Shown: positions 48,125 through 58,800, numbered from the stretch's first letter. The stretch: DNA of 64,000 bases from Betaproteobacteria bacterium (GCA_028065725.1 JAPTVL010000237.1:51751-115750); one strand, 5' to 3'. Notes: generated from the letters alone by a model not told the origin. A program made the numbers and translations.

Positions 48125-49404
48125 TGAGCGCAATCGAACATCTGCCCGGCATCGACAACGGCCTGCTGCGCTTTCTCACCTGCGGCAGCGTCGACGACGG
48201 CAAGAGCACCCTGATCGGCCGGCTGCTCTACGACACCAAGACCATACTTGCCGACACGCTGCATGCCATCGCCCGGACCTCGGAACGGCGCGGGCTGGAG
48301 GCGGTCGACCTGTCGCTGCTGACCGACGGACTGCTCGCCGAACGCGAGCAGGGCATCACCATCGATGTCGCCTACCGCTACTTCAGTACCGGAAGGCGCA
48401 AGTACATCATTGCCGATGCCCCGGGCCATGAACAATACACGCGCAACATGGTCACGGCAGCCTCGACCGCCAACCTCGCGATCATCCTGATCGATGCGCG
48501 CAAGGGCGTGCTGACCCAGACCCGGCGCCATTCCTACCTGGCCCACCTGGTCGGCATTCCCCACATCGTCGTCGCCATCAACAAGATGGACCTGGTCGGC
48601 TACGATCAGGCGACCTTCGAGCGCATCCGTGGCGAGTACCTGGAATTTGCTGCGACGCTGGGCATTGGAGATGTCACCTTCATACCGCTGTCGGCGCTCA
48701 ACGGCGACATGCTCGTGGAGCGCGGCGAGCGTCTCGACTGGTATTTCGGTCCGACGCTGCTCGATATTCTCGAGAACGCGCCGACCGCACACAGCGAGCG
48801 CGACGAGCGCTTCCGCTTTCCGGTGCAGTATGTCTGCCGCCCGCAGAAATCTGGCGACCCGAAGCTGCACGACTATCGCGGCTTCATGGGCCGCGTCGAG
48901 TCCGGCGAGATTGCCGTGGATGACGAGGTGATGGTGCTGCCGTCGGAGACGCGCACCCGGGTCAAGGCCATCGAGATTCACGGCCGTTCCTTGCCGCGCG
49001 CGATTGCCGAGCAGTCGGTCACGCTGCTGCTGGAAGACGAAGTGGACGTTTCGCGCGGCGACATGATTGTGCGCAGCCAGGAGTCGGCGCTGGTGACACG
49101 GCGCATCGAAGCCATGCTGTGCTGGTTGGGCGATACGGCACTCGATCCCCAGCGCAAATACCTGATTCGCCAGACCACGCGCGAGACCAGGGCGGTGATC
49201 GCGGCCATCGATTACCGGCTGGACATCAACACATTGCAGCAACTGCCGGCCGAGAGCCTGGGCATGAACGACATCGCGCGGGTCGCGTTCAAACTGGCGC
49301 AGCCGTTGTGCGTCGATGCCTACGCCGAGAATCGATCCACCGGTGCCTTCATCGTGATCGACGAATCGAGCAACAACACGGTCGGCGCCGGAATGATTCT
49401 CTGA
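48124..49404 (+). CDS. cysN: Sulfate adenylyltransferase subunit 1 (GTPase)
   Basis: CysN (426 aa) couples GTP hydrolysis to APS formation. G1 GSVDDGKST (about 22-30), G3 DAPGHEQYTRNMVTAAS, G4 NKMDLVG and G5-region PLSALNGDM are all present, followed by EF-Tu-like beta-barrel domains. The protein lacks a fused CysC (APS kinase) domain, consistent with an APS-type pathway. ATG 48124 is preferred over the TTG three bases upstream. It is the last gene of the operon, followed by a strong terminator. Confidence 0.97.
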   Translation: MSAIEHLPGIDNGLLRFLTCGSVDDGKSTLIGRLLYDTKTILADTLHAIARTSERRGLEAVDLSLLTDGLLAEREQGITIDVAYRYFSTGRRKYIIADAPGHEQYTRNMVTAASTANLAIILIDARKGVLTQTRRHSYLAHLVGIPHIVVAINKMDLVGYDQATFERIRGEYLEFAATLGIGDVTFIPLSALNGDMLVERGERLDWYFGPTLLDILENAPTAHSERDERFRFPVQYVCRPQKSGDPKLHDYRGFMGRVESGEIAVDDEVMVLPSETRTRVKAIEIHGRSLPRAIAEQSVTLLLEDEVDVSRGDMIVRSQESALVTRRIEAMLCWLGDTALDPQRKYLIRQTTRETRAVIAAIDYRLDINTLQQLPAESLGMNDIARVAFKLAQPLCVDAYAENRSTGAFIVIDESSNNTVGAGMIL

Positions 49405-49420
49405 TCGCGGACTGGGGAGA

Positions 49421-49455
49421 AACAAAAAAGCCAGGCAATGCCTGGCTTTTTTGTT
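49421..49455. terminator. Bidirectional intrinsic terminator between cysN and rplQ
   Basis: Perfect 16-bp stem AACAAAAAAGCCAGGC / GCCTGGCTTTTTTGTT with an AAT loop. It carries a T-tract on either strand and separates the convergent cys operon and ribosomal operon. Confidence 0.93.
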
Positions 49456-49468
49456 GAAGGCGAAGGCC

Positions 49469-49861
49469 TTATTCGGCGGCCGCTGCCTCGACCACTTCAT
49501 CTGCCGGACGATCCAGCAGCTCGACGAAGGCCATCGGCGCGTTGTCGCCGACGCGAAAGCCCATCTTCAGGATGCGCAGGTAGCCACCGTTGCGAGCGGC
49601 ATAGCGCGGACCGAGCACGTCGAACAGCTTGCCAACGATTTCGCGATCGCGCGTGCGGTCGAACGCCAGGCGGCGATTGGCCAGGCTGGGCTTCTTGCCG
49701 AGCGTGATCAGCGGTTCCACCACGCGGCGCAATTCCTTGGCCTTGGGCAGGGTAGTCTTGATGGCCTCGTGGCGCAGCAGTGATACCGCCATGTTGCGCA
49801 GCATCGCCTGGCGATGTGCCGAGGTGCGATTGAGTTTGCGAAGTCCGTTACCGTGACGCAT
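49469..49861 (-). CDS. rplQ: 50S ribosomal protein bL17
   Basis: A 130-aa bL17 from ATG 49861 ([54 protein letters not shown]). It is the last gene of the alpha operon, next to the shared terminator. The in-frame extension upstream of this ATG is noncoding. The acidic Ala/Glu-rich C-terminus (EVVEAAAAE) is a little longer than in E. coli. The gap of 137 nt to rpoA is unusually long for this pair and contains a weak hairpin. Confidence 0.98.
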   Translation of the reverse strand: MRHGNGLRKLNRTSAHRQAMLRNMAVSLLRHEAIKTTLPKAKELRRVVEPLITLGKKPSLANRRLAFDRTRDREIVGKLFDVLGPRYAARNGGYLRILKMGFRVGDNAPMAFVELLDRPADEVVEAAAAE

Positions 49862-49975
49862 TTTGATTCCCTCGTTTTTTGCGGCCACCGCGCAATGCAA
49901 ATGGCCGGTTAATGGTTATCGAGTAGGTTTTCAGTACAGCAAGTAAAACAAATAAAACGGGTGGAACGACGAACC

Positions 49976-49992
49976 AAAAAGGCCCGCCTTTT
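49976..49992 (-). terminator. Weak hairpin between rpoA and rplQ (possible attenuator)
   Basis: AAAAGG-CGGG-CCTTTT stem-loop on the minus strand followed by TTGG, about 7 bp past the rpoA stop. Short stem; it may reduce read-through into rplQ or may be chance. Confidence 0.3.
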
Positions 49993-49998
49993 ACTACA

Positions 49999-50976
49999 TC
50001 AGGACAGCTTTTCCAGACCGGCCGGCGGCCAGCTCTCGAGTTTCATGCCCAGGGTCAGGCCGCGCGAAGCCAGCACTTCCTTGATTTCGTTGAGCGACTT
50101 GCGGCCCAGATTCGGGGTCTTCAGCAACTCGGTTTCGGTGCGCTGAATCAGATCGCCGATGTAGTAGATGTTCTCGGCCTTCAGGCAGTTGGCGGAGCGA
50201 ACCGTCAGTTCGAGATCGTCGACCGGGCGTACCAGAACCGGATCGACCGAGGTCTGCTTGGGCGCCTCGGCGGACAGCGGCGTACCTTCCAGATCGGCGA
50301 AGATCGACAGCTGTTCCATCAGGATGCGGGCCGCCGTACGCACGGCCTCTTCAGCGTTGTCGATGGCGCCGTTGGTTTCGATGTCGAGAATCAGCTTATC
50401 GAGGTCGGTACGCTGTTCGACACGCGCGGACTCGACCGAGTAGCTGACGCGACGCACCGGGCTGAACGATGCGTCGAGCATGATCTGGCCGATGGCACGG
50501 TTTTCACGGGCGATTTCACGCTGGTTGGCCGGCACATAGCCGCGGCCGGACTCGACGCGGATCTGCATGTTGAGCTTGCCGCCCGGCGCGATGTGGGCGA
50601 TGACGTGGTCCGGATTGACGATCTCGACGTCATGGGTGGTTTCGATGTCGCGCGCCGTGACCACGCCTTCGCCATTGCGGGAAAGGGTCAGCGTCGCCTC
50701 GCGCCGATTGTGCATTTTCAGGACGACGCCCTTGAGATTGAGCAGAACGTCGACCACGTCTTCACGAACACCGTCCAGCGTGGAATATTCGTGCAGCACG
50801 CCTTCGATCGATACCTCGGTCGGGGCAACGCCTTCCATCGAGGAGAGCAGGATGCGGCGCAGGGCATTGCCCAGCGTGTGGCCATAACCGCGTTCAAACG
50901 GCTCCATGACCACGCGGGCATGCACCGGCGAAAGCTGCTGGACATCGATACTGCGGGGTTTCAGAAGTGTGTGCAT
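49999..50976 (-). CDS. rpoA: RNA polymerase alpha subunit
   Basis: RpoA (325 aa) dimerises to start RNA polymerase assembly; its C-terminal domain binds UP elements and activators. N-terminal domain motif: [23 protein letters not shown]-terminal domain: [58 protein letters not shown]. Two Met codons lie close together; ATG 50976 ([12 protein letters not shown]) is chosen because AAGGA is 7 nt upstream, whereas for ATG 50982 it would be only 1 nt away. Confidence 0.98.
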   Translation of the reverse strand: MHTLLKPRSIDVQQLSPVHARVVMEPFERGYGHTLGNALRRILLSSMEGVAPTEVSIEGVLHEYSTLDGVREDVVDVLLNLKGVVLKMHNRREATLTLSRNGEGVVTARDIETTHDVEIVNPDHVIAHIAPGGKLNMQIRVESGRGYVPANQREIARENRAIGQIMLDASFSPVRRVSYSVESARVEQRTDLDKLILDIETNGAIDNAEEAVRTAARILMEQLSIFADLEGTPLSAEAPKQTSVDPVLVRPVDDLELTVRSANCLKAENIYYIGDLIQRTETELLKTPNLGRKSLNEIKEVLASRGLTLGMKLESWPPAGLEKLS

Positions 50977-51037
50977 GTGCATTCCTTCAAATGGGCGACG
51001 CCTGGCGTCCGAAGGACGCCAGGCGTGAAACTACTTA

Positions 51038-51667
51038 TTAACGCGAATACAGTTCGACGACCAGACCCTCATTGATCGAGGGCGGCAAATCTTCACGAGC
51101 CGGATAGGACTTGAATACGCCTTTGCCAGCCTTGGCGTCGACCTCGATCCACTGCGGAAAGCCGCGCGATTCGGCCGCTTCCAGCGCAGCCTTGGTGCGC
51201 AGGTGGCCACGGGTGCTGTCGAGCAACTGGATCACGTCGCCGGGGCGCACGCTGTACGACGGGATATTGACGCGCTTGCCGTTGATCAGTACGCCGTTGT
51301 GGCGAACTACCTGGCGCGCTTCGGCGCGCGATACGCCGAAACCCATGCGATAGGCGACGGTGTCAAGACGGCTCTCCAGCAGCTTCAGCAGGTTCTCGCC
51401 GGTCTGTCCCTTCTTGCGCTCGGCATCGCCGAACACCTTGCGGAACTGCCGCTCGAGCACGCCGTAGATGCGGCGAATCTTCTGCTTTTCACGCAGTTGC
51501 GTGCCGTAACCGGAAAGGCGCTGGCCGGACTTCTGGCCATGCTGACCCGGCGCGTAGGCGCGGCGTTCAACGGAACATTTGTCAGTGAAACACTTTTCGC
51601 CTTTGAGGAAGAGCTTCTCGCCCTCGCGGCGGCACTGGCGGCACTTGGCATCTAGGTTGCGGGCCAT
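51038..51667 (-). CDS. rpsD: 30S ribosomal protein uS4
   Basis: A 209-aa uS4 ([36 protein letters not shown]...). The N-terminal region keeps four cysteines (C9, C12, C26, C31) spaced like a zinc-binding form of uS4, unlike the E. coli protein. The S4 RNA-binding domain ([40 protein letters not shown]) follows. In enterobacteria uS4 represses the alpha operon; no pseudoknot was searched for here. Confidence 0.98.
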   Translation of the reverse strand: MARNLDAKCRQCRREGEKLFLKGEKCFTDKCSVERRAYAPGQHGQKSGQRLSGYGTQLREKQKIRRIYGVLERQFRKVFGDAERKKGQTGENLLKLLESRLDTVAYRMGFGVSRAEARQVVRHNGVLINGKRVNIPSYSVRPGDVIQLLDSTRGHLRTKAALEAAESRGFPQWIEVDAKAGKGVFKSYPAREDLPPSINEGLVVELYSR

Positions 51668-51687
51668 GGTGTCGTATCCTTATTGCC

Positions 51688-52077
51688 TTAGATGCGGCGG
51701 CGCTTGGGCGGCCGGCATCCGTTGTGGGGAATCGGGGTAATGTCGGTGATGCTGGTGATCTTCATGCCGAGTGCGTTGAGCGCACGAACCGCTGACTCAC
51801 GTCCGGGGCCGGGGCCCTTGATGCGAACTTCGAGATTCTTGACACCACACTCCTGCGCTGCCTTGCCTGCGGCTTCGGCAGCGATCTGCGCGGCGAAAGG
51901 CGTCGACTTGCGCGAACCCTTGAAGCCGGCGCCGCCGGAGGTAGCCCACGACAGGGCATTGCCCTGACGATCGGTAATCGTGATGATGGTGTTATTGAAG
52001 GAAGCATGAACGTGCGCGATACCTTCGGCGACGTTCTTCTTGACCTTCTTGCGAACTTTGGTTGCGGTCTTAGCCAT
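51688..52077 (-). CDS. rpsK: 30S ribosomal protein uS11
   Basis: A 129-aa uS11 ([64 protein letters not shown]...), ending [13 protein letters not shown]. It contributes to the platform of the small subunit. The conserved Asn residue region that is isomerised in E. coli (uS11 Asn119, in PHNGC) is present. Located between rpsM and rpsD as usual. Confidence 0.98.
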   Translation of the reverse strand: MAKTATKVRKKVKKNVAEGIAHVHASFNNTIITITDRQGNALSWATSGGAGFKGSRKSTPFAAQIAAEAAGKAAQECGVKNLEVRIKGPGPGRESAVRALNALGMKITSITDITPIPHNGCRPPKRRRI

Positions 52078-52092
52078 GTAATGGTTCCTGGT

Positions 52093-52458
52093 TTACTTCT
52101 TGCCCATCGAAATCGCCTTGCGCGGTCCCTTGCGGGTACGCGCGTTGGTGCGGGTGCGCTGGCCGCGCACTGGCAGGCCGCGACGATGACGTACGCCGCG
52201 ATAGCAGCCAAGGTCCATGAGGCGCTTGATGTTCATCGTCGTTTCACGGCGTAGATCGCCTTCAACGGTGAACCTGCCCACCTCTTCACGCAGGCGATCC
52301 ATCTCGCTATCCGTGAGTTCCTTGATCTTGGCCGAACGCTTGACGCCGACGGCGTCGCAGATTTTCCGCGCACGGGTGCGGCCAATGCCATAGATCGCCG
52401 TCAGTGCGATCTCCGCGTGCTGGTGATTCGGGATGTTGACGCCTGCTATACGAGCCAT
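52093..52458 (-). CDS. rpsM: 30S ribosomal protein uS13
   Basis: A 121-aa uS13 ([34 protein letters not shown]...) with the basic C-terminal tail [24 protein letters not shown] that contacts tRNA. It is first in the alpha cluster; 92 bp separate it from rpmJ, enough for a promoter, though no clear consensus was found. Confidence 0.98.
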   Translation of the reverse strand: MARIAGVNIPNHQHAEIALTAIYGIGRTRARKICDAVGVKRSAKIKELTDSEMDRLREEVGRFTVEGDLRRETTMNIKRLMDLGCYRGVRHRRGLPVRGQRTRTNARTRKGPRKAISMGKK

Positions 52459-52550
52459 GTGCTTACCTGTTCGTCGCCGTTATTAATGCGGTGTGGTGGG
52501 CTAGCTGAAAAACGCGAAACCATAGATTGTATCTGATCTGCAACGCTCTA

Positions 52551-52664
52551 TCAACCCTGACGCTGCTTGTGGCGCGGATCGGTACAGATGATCCTCACCA
52601 CGCCCTTGCGGCGGATGACTTTGCAATTGCGACAGATACGTTTGACCGAAGCCAGAACTTTCAT
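52551..52664 (-). CDS. rpmJ: 50S ribosomal protein bL36
   Basis: A 37-aa protein, [21 protein letters not shown]... ending ...[11 protein letters not shown], with the zinc-binding set Cys11, Cys14, Cys27, His32. This is the zinc-containing (C+) form. It lies between infA and rpsM, the normal spc-alpha junction. ATG 52664 is preceded by GGAG (AGAACTCC complement). Confidence 0.97.
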   Translation of the reverse strand: MKVLASVKRICRNCKVIRRKGVVRIICTDPRHKQRQG

Positions 52665-52690
52665 TGGAGTTCTCCGGAAATATTGCCTAA

Positions 52691-52909
52691 CTACTTGGCG
52701 CGGAACACGATGCGACCTTTGGTAAGGTCATAGGGCGTGAGCTGCACGGTAACCTTGTCACCTGGAAGAATGCGAATGTAGTGCATGCGCATTTTCCCGG
52801 AGATATGGCCAAGAACAACATGCCCGTTCTCAAGCTTGATGCGGAACGTGGCATTCGGGAGATTCTCGACGACCTCTCCCTGCATTTCAATTACATCTTC
52901 CTTCGACAT
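52691..52909 (-). CDS. infA: Translation initiation factor IF-1
   Basis: A 72-aa S1-like OB-fold protein ([72 protein letters not shown]). IF-1 occupies the A site during initiation. It lies 3 nt after secY; its presence inside the spc operon between secY and rpmJ is usual for betaproteobacteria. Confidence 0.98.
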   Translation of the reverse strand: MSKEDVIEMQGEVVENLPNATFRIKLENGHVVLGHISGKMRMHYIRILPGDKVTVQLTPYDLTKGRIVFRAK

Positions 52910-52912
52910 GTT

Positions 52913-54241
52913 TCAACGAGCCGGGAAACCGGCCCCTTTGAAGTTGGCCTTTTTCAGAAGACTTTCATACTGATGCGACATGACATAAGCCTGAACCTGC
53001 GACATGAAGTCCATTGTCACCACTACGATAATCAAGAGACTGGTGCCGCCGAAGTAAAACGGCACATTCCACTTCAGGATCAGGAACTCGGGCAACAGAC
53101 AGACTGCCGTGATGTAGATGGCGCCAGCCAGCGTCAGGCGGGTCAGAATCTTGTCGATGTAGCGCGCGGTCTGATCGCCGGGACGAATGCCGGGGACGAA
53201 CGCACCGCTCTTCTTCAGGTTGTCCGCCGTCTCCTTGGAATTGAATACCAGCGCGGTATAGAAGAAGCAGAAAAACACGATTGCGGCAGCGTAGAGCATC
53301 ACATATATCGGCTGCCCCGGCGAAATCGTCGCGGCAATGTCCTTGAGCCAGGTCATGCCTTCGCCAGCGCCAAACCATCCGGCCGCGGTGGCGGGAAAGA
53401 GGATGATCGAGGACGCAAAGATCGGCGGAATCACACCCGACATGTTCAGCTTCAGGGGCAGATGCGAACTCTGGCCGCCGTAGACCTTGTTGCCGACCTG
53501 CCGCTTGGCATAGTTCACCAGAATCTTGCGCTGGCCTTTTTCCACAAACACCACGAAGCCCGTGACCAGAACCGCCACACCGCAAATGAACAATGCCGAC
53601 AGGGCATGCATCGCACCGGTACGCACCAGTTCAAACAGCCCGCCAAGGGCACTCGGCAAGCCTGCAGCAATGCCGGCAAAAATGATGATCGAAATGCCGT
53701 TGCCCAGACCGCGCTCGGTGATCTGCTCGCCCAGCCACATCAGGAACATCGTCCCGGTGAGCAGGGTAAGCACGGTAACGAAGCGGAACATGAGGCCTGG
53801 ATCGAGCACCAGCCCGGCCTGCGACTCAAGGGCGATGGCCATGCCCAGACCCTGAAACAGGGCCAGGCCAACGGTACCATAGCGCGTGTATTGGGTAATC
53901 TTGCGCCGCCCCGCCTCACCCTCTTTTTTCAGCGCCTCGAGAGTCGGCACTGCGACCGTCATGAGCTGCATGATGATCGACGCCGAAATGTAAGGCATGA
54001 TGCCCAGCGCGAACAGGGTAAAACGCGACAGGGCGCCGCCGGAAAACAGGTTGAAGACGCCAAGTATGCCGCCCTGCTGACCCTGGAACAACTCGGCCAG
54101 TTTTACGGGATCGATCCCCGGCACGGGAATATGTGCACCGATCCGGAAAACAACCAGCGCGCCCAGCAGAAACCACAGTCGGCGCCAGAGGTCGCCGAAT
54201 TTGCCGGTTTTGCCGAGAGCTGCTGCCTGGGGGCTAGCCAC
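52913..54241 (-). CDS. secY: Protein translocase subunit SecY
   Basis: A 442-aa SecY with ten membrane helices, the central channel of the Sec translocon. Visible signatures: [27 protein letters not shown] at helix 1, [19 protein letters not shown] and the cytoplasmic loops [21 protein letters not shown] and [30 protein letters not shown]. Together with SecB encoded near 22.4 kb it represents the Sec export pathway. It is positioned between rplO and infA. Confidence 0.98.
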   Translation of the reverse strand: MASPQAAALGKTGKFGDLWRRLWFLLGALVVFRIGAHIPVPGIDPVKLAELFQGQQGGILGVFNLFSGGALSRFTLFALGIMPYISASIIMQLMTVAVPTLEALKKEGEAGRRKITQYTRYGTVGLALFQGLGMAIALESQAGLVLDPGLMFRFVTVLTLLTGTMFLMWLGEQITERGLGNGISIIIFAGIAAGLPSALGGLFELVRTGAMHALSALFICGVAVLVTGFVVFVEKGQRKILVNYAKRQVGNKVYGGQSSHLPLKLNMSGVIPPIFASSIILFPATAAGWFGAGEGMTWLKDIAATISPGQPIYVMLYAAAIVFFCFFYTALVFNSKETADNLKKSGAFVPGIRPGDQTARYIDKILTRLTLAGAIYITAVCLLPEFLILKWNVPFYFGGTSLLIIVVVTMDFMSQVQAYVMSHQYESLLKKANFKGAGFPAR

Positions 54242-54262
54242 GTGATCCGTCCCTATTCGCTA

Positions 54263-54715
54263 TCAGGCAGCGGCAATGTCCGCAACCGAGCCGCCGGCCG
54301 CTTCGATTGCAGCACGGGCGCCCTTGGTCGCACCGACACCCTTGAGTGCGATCTTGCGATTGAGCTTGCCCGACAGGATCACCTTGGCCGACAGCGCATC
54401 ACCGGCGATCACGCCAGCCTGCTTCAAAACCAGCAAATCGACTTCCTCAACCGGCAGCTTGTCCAACTCGGACAGGCGCACCTCGACATTGCGGCTTGCC
54501 GTCAGGGAAACGAATCCGCGCTTCGGCAAACGACGTTGCAGCGGCATCTGGCCACCCTCGAAACCGACCTTGTGGAATCCGCCGGCACGCGACTTCTGGC
54601 CCTTATGTCCGCGACCGGCAGTCTTGCCCAGGCCGCTGCCGATGCCGCGTCCGACACGCTTGGAAGCGTGCTTGGAGCCGGCGCCCGGTTTAAGGTTGTT
54701 CAATTCCATGCTCAT
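54263..54715 (-). CDS. rplO: 50S ribosomal protein uL15
   Basis: A uL15 of 150 aa ([46 protein letters not shown]...). The Gly/Arg-rich extension threads into 23S rRNA. ATG 54715 fits the AAGGGGAT ribosome site 6 nt upstream; the next Met (54709) is the alternative and aligns with most family starts. Confidence 0.98.
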   Translation of the reverse strand: MSMELNNLKPGAGSKHASKRVGRGIGSGLGKTAGRGHKGQKSRAGGFHKVGFEGGQMPLQRRLPKRGFVSLTASRNVEVRLSELDKLPVEEVDLLVLKQAGVIAGDALSAKVILSGKLNRKIALKGVGATKGARAAIEAAGGSVADIAAA

Positions 54716-54725
54716 CGATATCCCC

Positions 54726-54908
54726 TTAGCCTTCGCACTTCAGCAGATAGGCCACTTTGCGGATCATGCCGCGCACTGCCGGCGTATCCTCCAGCACTGC
54801 CGAACTGTTAACCCTCTTCAGACCAAGCCCGCGAACCGTCGCGCGATGATCCTGCTTGGTGCCGATGACACTCTTTACCAGTGTGACCTTGATCGTTTTG
54901 TCAGCCAT
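54726..54908 (-). CDS. rpmD: 50S ribosomal protein uL30
   Basis: A 60-aa uL30 ([60 protein letters not shown]). The short bacterial form. It lies between rpsE (3-nt gap) and rplO (10-nt gap). Confidence 0.97.
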   Translation of the reverse strand: MADKTIKVTLVKSVIGTKQDHRATVRGLGLKRVNSSAVLEDTPAVRGMIRKVAYLLKCEG

Positions 54909-54911
54909 GGC

Positions 54912-55439
54912 TTACTCCATAATCTCGGCAACAGCCTTGCCGCGCTTGGCAGCGATCTCGGCCGGGGTGCTCATGGCCAACAGGCCATGCAATGTTGCAC
55001 GTACCACGTTGTATGGATTGGTCGAGCCAATGGTCTTGGCCACGACGTCGGTAATGCCCATCACTTCGAACACGGCACGCATCGGACCGCCGGCGATGAC
55101 GCCGGTACCAGGGGATGCGGGAGACATCAGCACCGTGGTGGCTCCATGCCGGCCCTTGACCGTATGGTGCAGGGTGCCATCCTTCAGGCTGATCTTGGCC
55201 ATCTTGCGCCGCGCCTCTTCCATCGCCTTTTGCACGGCGACCGGCACTTCCCGGGACTTGCCCTTGCCCATGCCGATGCCGCCATCGCCATCGCCCACCA
55301 CGGTCAGCGCGGCAAAACCGAGAATCCGGCCGCCCTTCACCACCTTGGTTACGCGATTGATGGACACCATCTTTTCGCGCATGCCGTCATCGCGCTCTTC
55401 CTGGGCCTGCTGCTGTTTCCTGCCTTGCGGTTTAGCCAT
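54912..55439 (-). CDS. rpsE: 30S ribosomal protein uS5
   Basis: A 175-aa uS5 with a charged N-terminal extension ([66 protein letters not shown]). The double-stranded RNA-binding domain and the [34 protein letters not shown] core are intact. uS5 with uS4 shapes decoding accuracy. Confidence 0.98.
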   Translation of the reverse strand: MAKPQGRKQQQAQEERDDGMREKMVSINRVTKVVKGGRILGFAALTVVGDGDGGIGMGKGKSREVPVAVQKAMEEARRKMAKISLKDGTLHHTVKGRHGATTVLMSPASPGTGVIAGGPMRAVFEVMGITDVVAKTIGSTNPYNVVRATLHGLLAMSTPAEIAAKRGKAVAEIME

Positions 55440-55450
55440 GTCCGTCTCGC

Positions 55451-55804
55451 TTAGAACTTGAGACCGCCCTCACGGGCGGCTTCAGCCAGCGCCTTGACGC
55501 GGCCGTGGTAGTGAAAACCGGAGCGGTCGAAAGCAACCTGCTCGATGCCGGCCGCTTTGGCCCGCTCGGCGATGAGTTTGCCCACCGTCTTGGCGGCGTT
55601 GACGTTGCCACCGTTCGGCACCTGGCTCCGAACTTCCGGCTCCATGGTCGAAGCGGCGGCGAGTACCTTGGTGCCGCAGCCTGAGAAAATCTGGGCCGAG
55701 ATATGCAAGTTGCTGCGATGCACCGCGAGGCGCACCACTTTGAGCTCCGCAATCTTGGCGCGGGTTTTGCGCGCCCTGCGCAGACGAGCCTGTTTCTTTT
55801 CCAT
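55451..55804 (-). CDS. rplR: 50S ribosomal protein uL18
   Basis: A 117-aa uL18 ([61 protein letters not shown]...), ending [25 protein letters not shown]. It binds 5S rRNA together with uL5, whose gene is in the same operon. Normal length and place. Confidence 0.98.
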   Translation of the reverse strand: MEKKQARLRRARKTRAKIAELKVVRLAVHRSNLHISAQIFSGCGTKVLAAASTMEPEVRSQVPNGGNVNAAKTVGKLIAERAKAAGIEQVAFDRSGFHYHGRVKALAEAAREGGLKF

Positions 55805-55819
55805 GATTCAGCGCCTCGG

Positions 55820-56353
55820 TTATTTCTTCTTGGTTTCCTTGATGACAACCACCTCGTCGGCATACCGGACACCCTTGCCCTTGTAGGGCTCCGGGGAACG
55901 GTAGGCACGCACTTCAGCGGCCACCTGACCAACCACCTGCTTGTCGATCCCCTTGATCAGGATCTCCGTCTGGGTCGGCGTCTCTACCTTGATGCCTTCC
56001 GGCATGTCGTGCACCACCGGATGAGAAAAACCAAGCGTGAGATTCAGCTTGGCTCCCTGAGCCTGTGCACGATAACCGACGCCAACCAGGGTCAGCTTCT
56101 TCTGAAAGCCCTTGGTTACACCGGTCACCATGTTATTCAGCAATGCGCGCATCGTGCCGGACATCGCACCGGCATTGGGAGCTCCCTCGACGGCGCGACA
56201 CTGCAGCTGTTCGCCATCTCTTTCGATGGTTACCGCCGGCAGCATGAACTGCTTCAAGGTTCCCAGCGGTCCCTTGACTGCCACTTCAGTAGCGGTCAAC
56301 GTCACCTCGACACCCTTCGGCACTTCAACTGGATATTTTGCAATACGTGACAT
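55820..56353 (-). CDS. rplF: 50S ribosomal protein uL6
   Basis: A 177-aa uL6 ([37 protein letters not shown]...), two related alpha-beta domains. The C-terminal signature [24 protein letters not shown] is present. Located between rpsH and rplR. Confidence 0.98.
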   Translation of the reverse strand: MSRIAKYPVEVPKGVEVTLTATEVAVKGPLGTLKQFMLPAVTIERDGEQLQCRAVEGAPNAGAMSGTMRALLNNMVTGVTKGFQKKLTLVGVGYRAQAQGAKLNLTLGFSHPVVHDMPEGIKVETPTQTEILIKGIDKQVVGQVAAEVRAYRSPEPYKGKGVRYADEVVVIKETKKK

Positions 56354-56365
56354 GACAATAACTCC

Positions 56366-56761
56366 TTAGGCGACGATGCAGAGAACTTCGCCGCCCATGT
56401 TGCCTGCCCGCGCGCGGCGGTCGGTCATCACACCCTTGGGCGTGGAGACAATGGCAACACCGAGACCGTTCATGACACGCGGCAGATCGTCCTTGCCCTT
56501 GTAGACACGCAGGCCTGGTTTGGAAACTCGTTCGATGCGCTCGATTACCGGACGTCCGGCGTAGTATTTGAGCGCCACATCGAGTTCAGGCTTGGCGCCG
56601 TTCTCGCGAATGGCGAAATCATCGATATAACCTTCGTCCTTAAGCACCTTGGCGATCGCCACCTTGAGCTTGGAGGAAGGCATGGAGACGGACAGTTTTT
56701 CCGCCATCTGCGCGTTGCGGATGCGGGTCAACATGTCGGCAACCGGATCAGTCATGCTCAT
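56366..56761 (-). CDS. rpsH: 30S ribosomal protein uS8
   Basis: A 131-aa uS8 ([49 protein letters not shown]...), ending [20 protein letters not shown]. In E. coli uS8 is the translational repressor of the spc operon through a site near rplE; whether that site exists here was not checked. Confidence 0.98.
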   Translation of the reverse strand: MSMTDPVADMLTRIRNAQMAEKLSVSMPSSKLKVAIAKVLKDEGYIDDFAIRENGAKPELDVALKYYAGRPVIERIERVSKPGLRVYKGKDDLPRVMNGLGVAIVSTPKGVMTDRRARAGNMGGEVLCIVA

Positions 56762-56771
56762 ATCGCTCTCC

Positions 56772-57077
56772 TTACCAGCTTGCCTTGGTCATGCCAGGCA
56801 CTTCGCCGCGCATGGCAATCTCGCGCAGCTTGTTGCGGCACAGCCCGAACTTGCGGAACACGCCGCGCGGACGCCCGGTCAAGGCGCAACGATTACGCTG
56901 CCTGGACGGACTCGCATTGCGAGGCAACTGCTGGAGTTTCAGACGCGCATCCATGCGCTCTTCATCCGACAGATTGACGTTGTTGATCACAGCAAAAAGT
57001 TCAGTGCGCCGGGCCGCATACTTCGCAACCGTTTTTGCGCGCTTTTCTTCGCGGTTCATAAGAGCTAGTTTCGCCAT
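56772..57077 (-). CDS. rpsN: 30S ribosomal protein uS14 (long, zinc-free form)
   Basis: A 101-aa uS14 ([72 protein letters not shown]...). The long form without the CxxC pairs of the 61-aa zinc form. Its C-terminal [31 protein letters not shown] is standard. Confidence 0.98.
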   Translation of the reverse strand: MAKLALMNREEKRAKTVAKYAARRTELFAVINNVNLSDEERMDARLKLQQLPRNASPSRQRNRCALTGRPRGVFRKFGLCRNKLREIAMRGEVPGMTKASW

Positions 57078-57084
57078 ACGTCCC

Positions 57085-57624
57085 TCAGTTCTTGAAGGGG
57101 AACTTGAATGCGGCGAGAAGCGCCTTCGCTTCCTCGTCGTTTTTCGCGGTGGTGGTGATACTGATATTCATGCCACGCAACGCATCGATTTTGTCGTACT
57201 CAATTTCGGGGAAAATGATCTGCTCTTTTACCCCTACGTTGTAATTGCCCCGCCCGTCGAAACCCTTGCCCGATATACCGCGAAAGTCACGGATACGCGG
57301 CATGGCGATCGTTACCAGGCGATCAAGGAACTCGTACATCTGGTTTCCGCGCAGCGTCAGCATGCAGCCGATCGGATAACCTTCGCGAATCTTGAAACCG
57401 GCGATGGCCTTGCGTGCCTTGGTGACCACCGGCTTTTGACCTGCAATTTTGGTCATGTCACTGACGGCGTGATCCAGCACCTTCTTGTCGCCGACCGCCT
57501 CACCGACACCCATATTCAGGGTGATCTTGGTAATACGCGGAACTTCCATGATGGACTTGTAACCGAACTTTTGAAGAAGCTCTGGGACCACCGACTGTTT
57601 GTAGTATTCCTGCAAGCGCGCCAT
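57085..57624 (-). CDS. rplE: 50S ribosomal protein uL5
   Basis: A 179-aa uL5 ([48 protein letters not shown]...), ending [27 protein letters not shown]. It binds 5S rRNA and the P-site tRNA elbow. Third gene of the spc operon. Confidence 0.98.
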   Translation of the reverse strand: MARLQEYYKQSVVPELLQKFGYKSIMEVPRITKITLNMGVGEAVGDKKVLDHAVSDMTKIAGQKPVVTKARKAIAGFKIREGYPIGCMLTLRGNQMYEFLDRLVTIAMPRIRDFRGISGKGFDGRGNYNVGVKEQIIFPEIEYDKIDALRGMNISITTTAKNDEEAKALLAAFKFPFKN

Positions 57625-57633
57625 AAATTATCC

Positions 57634-57951
57634 TTACGCGTCAACAACTTCGCCGTTCGACTTGAACACCCTGACCTTGCGGCCGTCGTCGAGTTGCTTG
57701 AAGCCGATACGATCCGCTTTCTGGGTGGCCGGATTGAATAGCGCCACATTGGAGATATTGATCGGCATTTCCTTCTCGACAATGCCGCCCTGATTACCCT
57801 TTAGCGGGTTGGGCTTGGTGTGCTTCTTGACGCGGTTGATGCCCTCGACGAGCAGGCGATCGGCGTCAAGGCAACTCAGCACGACGCCGCGCTTGCCCTT
57901 GTCTTTTCCTGTGGTAACGACCACGTCGTCACCTTTGCGAATCTTGTTCAT
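57634..57951 (-). CDS. rplX: 50S ribosomal protein uL24
   Basis: A 105-aa uL24 with KOW motif ([64 protein letters not shown]...). It helps start 50S assembly and lies near the exit tunnel. Confidence 0.98.
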   Translation of the reverse strand: MNKIRKGDDVVVTTGKDKGKRGVVLSCLDADRLLVEGINRVKKHTKPNPLKGNQGGIVEKEMPINISNVALFNPATQKADRIGFKQLDDGRKVRVFKSNGEVVDA

Positions 57952-57973
57952 GATCGAGTCCTCGATTGCTGGT

Positions 57974-58342
57974 TCAAAGAACCTCGGGAGCCAACGAGAC
58001 GATCTTCATGAATCGCTCGGTGCGCAATTCGCGCGTTACCGGGCCGAAGATACGCGTGCCGATCGGTTCCAGCTTGTTGTTCAGCAACACTGCTGCATTG
58101 CCATCGAACTTGATGAGCGAGCCGTCGGAACGACGCACGCCCTTGGCGGTACGCACCACCACTGCGCTGTAGACTTCGCCTTTCTTGACGCGACCACGCG
58201 GGGCGGCATCCTTGATGCTGACCTTGATGACATCACCAATGCCGGCATAACGGCGTTTGGAGCCGCCAAGCACCTTGATGCACATAACCGAGCGCGCACC
58301 GGTGTTGTCGGCGACATCCAGCAGAGACTGCATTTGAATCAT
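57974..58342 (-). CDS. rplN: 50S ribosomal protein uL14
   Basis: A 122-aa uL14 ([65 protein letters not shown]...). First gene of the spc operon: a 185-bp gap with its own strong promoter separates it from rpsQ. GGAGAT precedes the ATG. Confidence 0.98.
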   Translation of the reverse strand: MIQMQSLLDVADNTGARSVMCIKVLGGSKRRYAGIGDVIKVSIKDAAPRGRVKKGEVYSAVVVRTAKGVRRSDGSLIKFDGNAAVLLNNKLEPIGTRIFGPVTRELRTERFMKIVSLAPEVL

Positions 58343-58456
58343 TTTTTCATCTCCAACTTAATCCGCGAATGATTGAATCATCGCGATCAGTCTTGGAGCC
58401 CGCTAGGGGCTGGGATGCCGGGAAAAGTTACTAGCCCGACGGAGCAAAGAGGCGAG

Positions 58457-58484
58457 ATTCTACATCCCGCCACCCTGTTGTCAA
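58457..58484 (-). promoter_or_regulatory. spc operon promoter between rpsQ and rplN
   Basis: Minus strand TTGACA, 16-nt spacer, TAGAAT: the best sigma-70 match in the window. Predicted start near 58450 gives a leader of about 107 nt before rplN. The position equals the S10/spc operon boundary of E. coli. Confidence 0.75.
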
Positions 58485-58500
58485 CTACTATTTCAATCCC

Positions 58501-58525
58501 GTGCAACCTGGAATCCGGGTCGCAC
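58501..58525 (-). other. Hairpin at the end of the S10 operon
   Basis: Two 11-nt arms (GTGCAACCTGG and CCGGGTCGCAC on the plus strand) around AAT, two mismatches, one of which is a wobble in RNA. It starts 3 bp past the rpsQ stop. No T-tract follows, so it may be an RNA-stabilising or pausing element rather than a true terminator. Confidence 0.45.
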
Positions 58526-58527
58526 GA

Positions 58528-58800
58528 TCAGACGATGCGGGCCTTCTCGACAACCTTCGCGACACGCCACGCCTTGGTCTTCGATATCGGCGCGCACTCC
58601 TCGATTTGCACGAGGTCGCCTGAAACAGTCTCCAGACCCTCAACGTGGGCATGGTACTTTTTCGAACGCGTCATGATCTTGCCGATCACCGGGTGCTTGA
58701 CCTTACGTTCGACCAGCACCGTCACGGTCTTCTGCATCTTGTCCGATACAACGCGACCCTGGAGGGTGCGCCGCACGGTTTGGGTTGTTGCATCCGTCAT
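58528..58800 (-). CDS. rpsQ: 30S ribosomal protein uS17
   Basis: A 90-aa uS17 ([90 protein letters not shown]), OB fold. Last gene of the S10 operon. Its start overlaps the rpmC stop. Confidence 0.98.
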   Translation of the reverse strand: MTDATTQTVRRTLQGRVVSDKMQKTVTVLVERKVKHPVIGKIMTRSKKYHAHVEGLETVSGDLVQIEECAPISKTKAWRVAKVVEKARIV

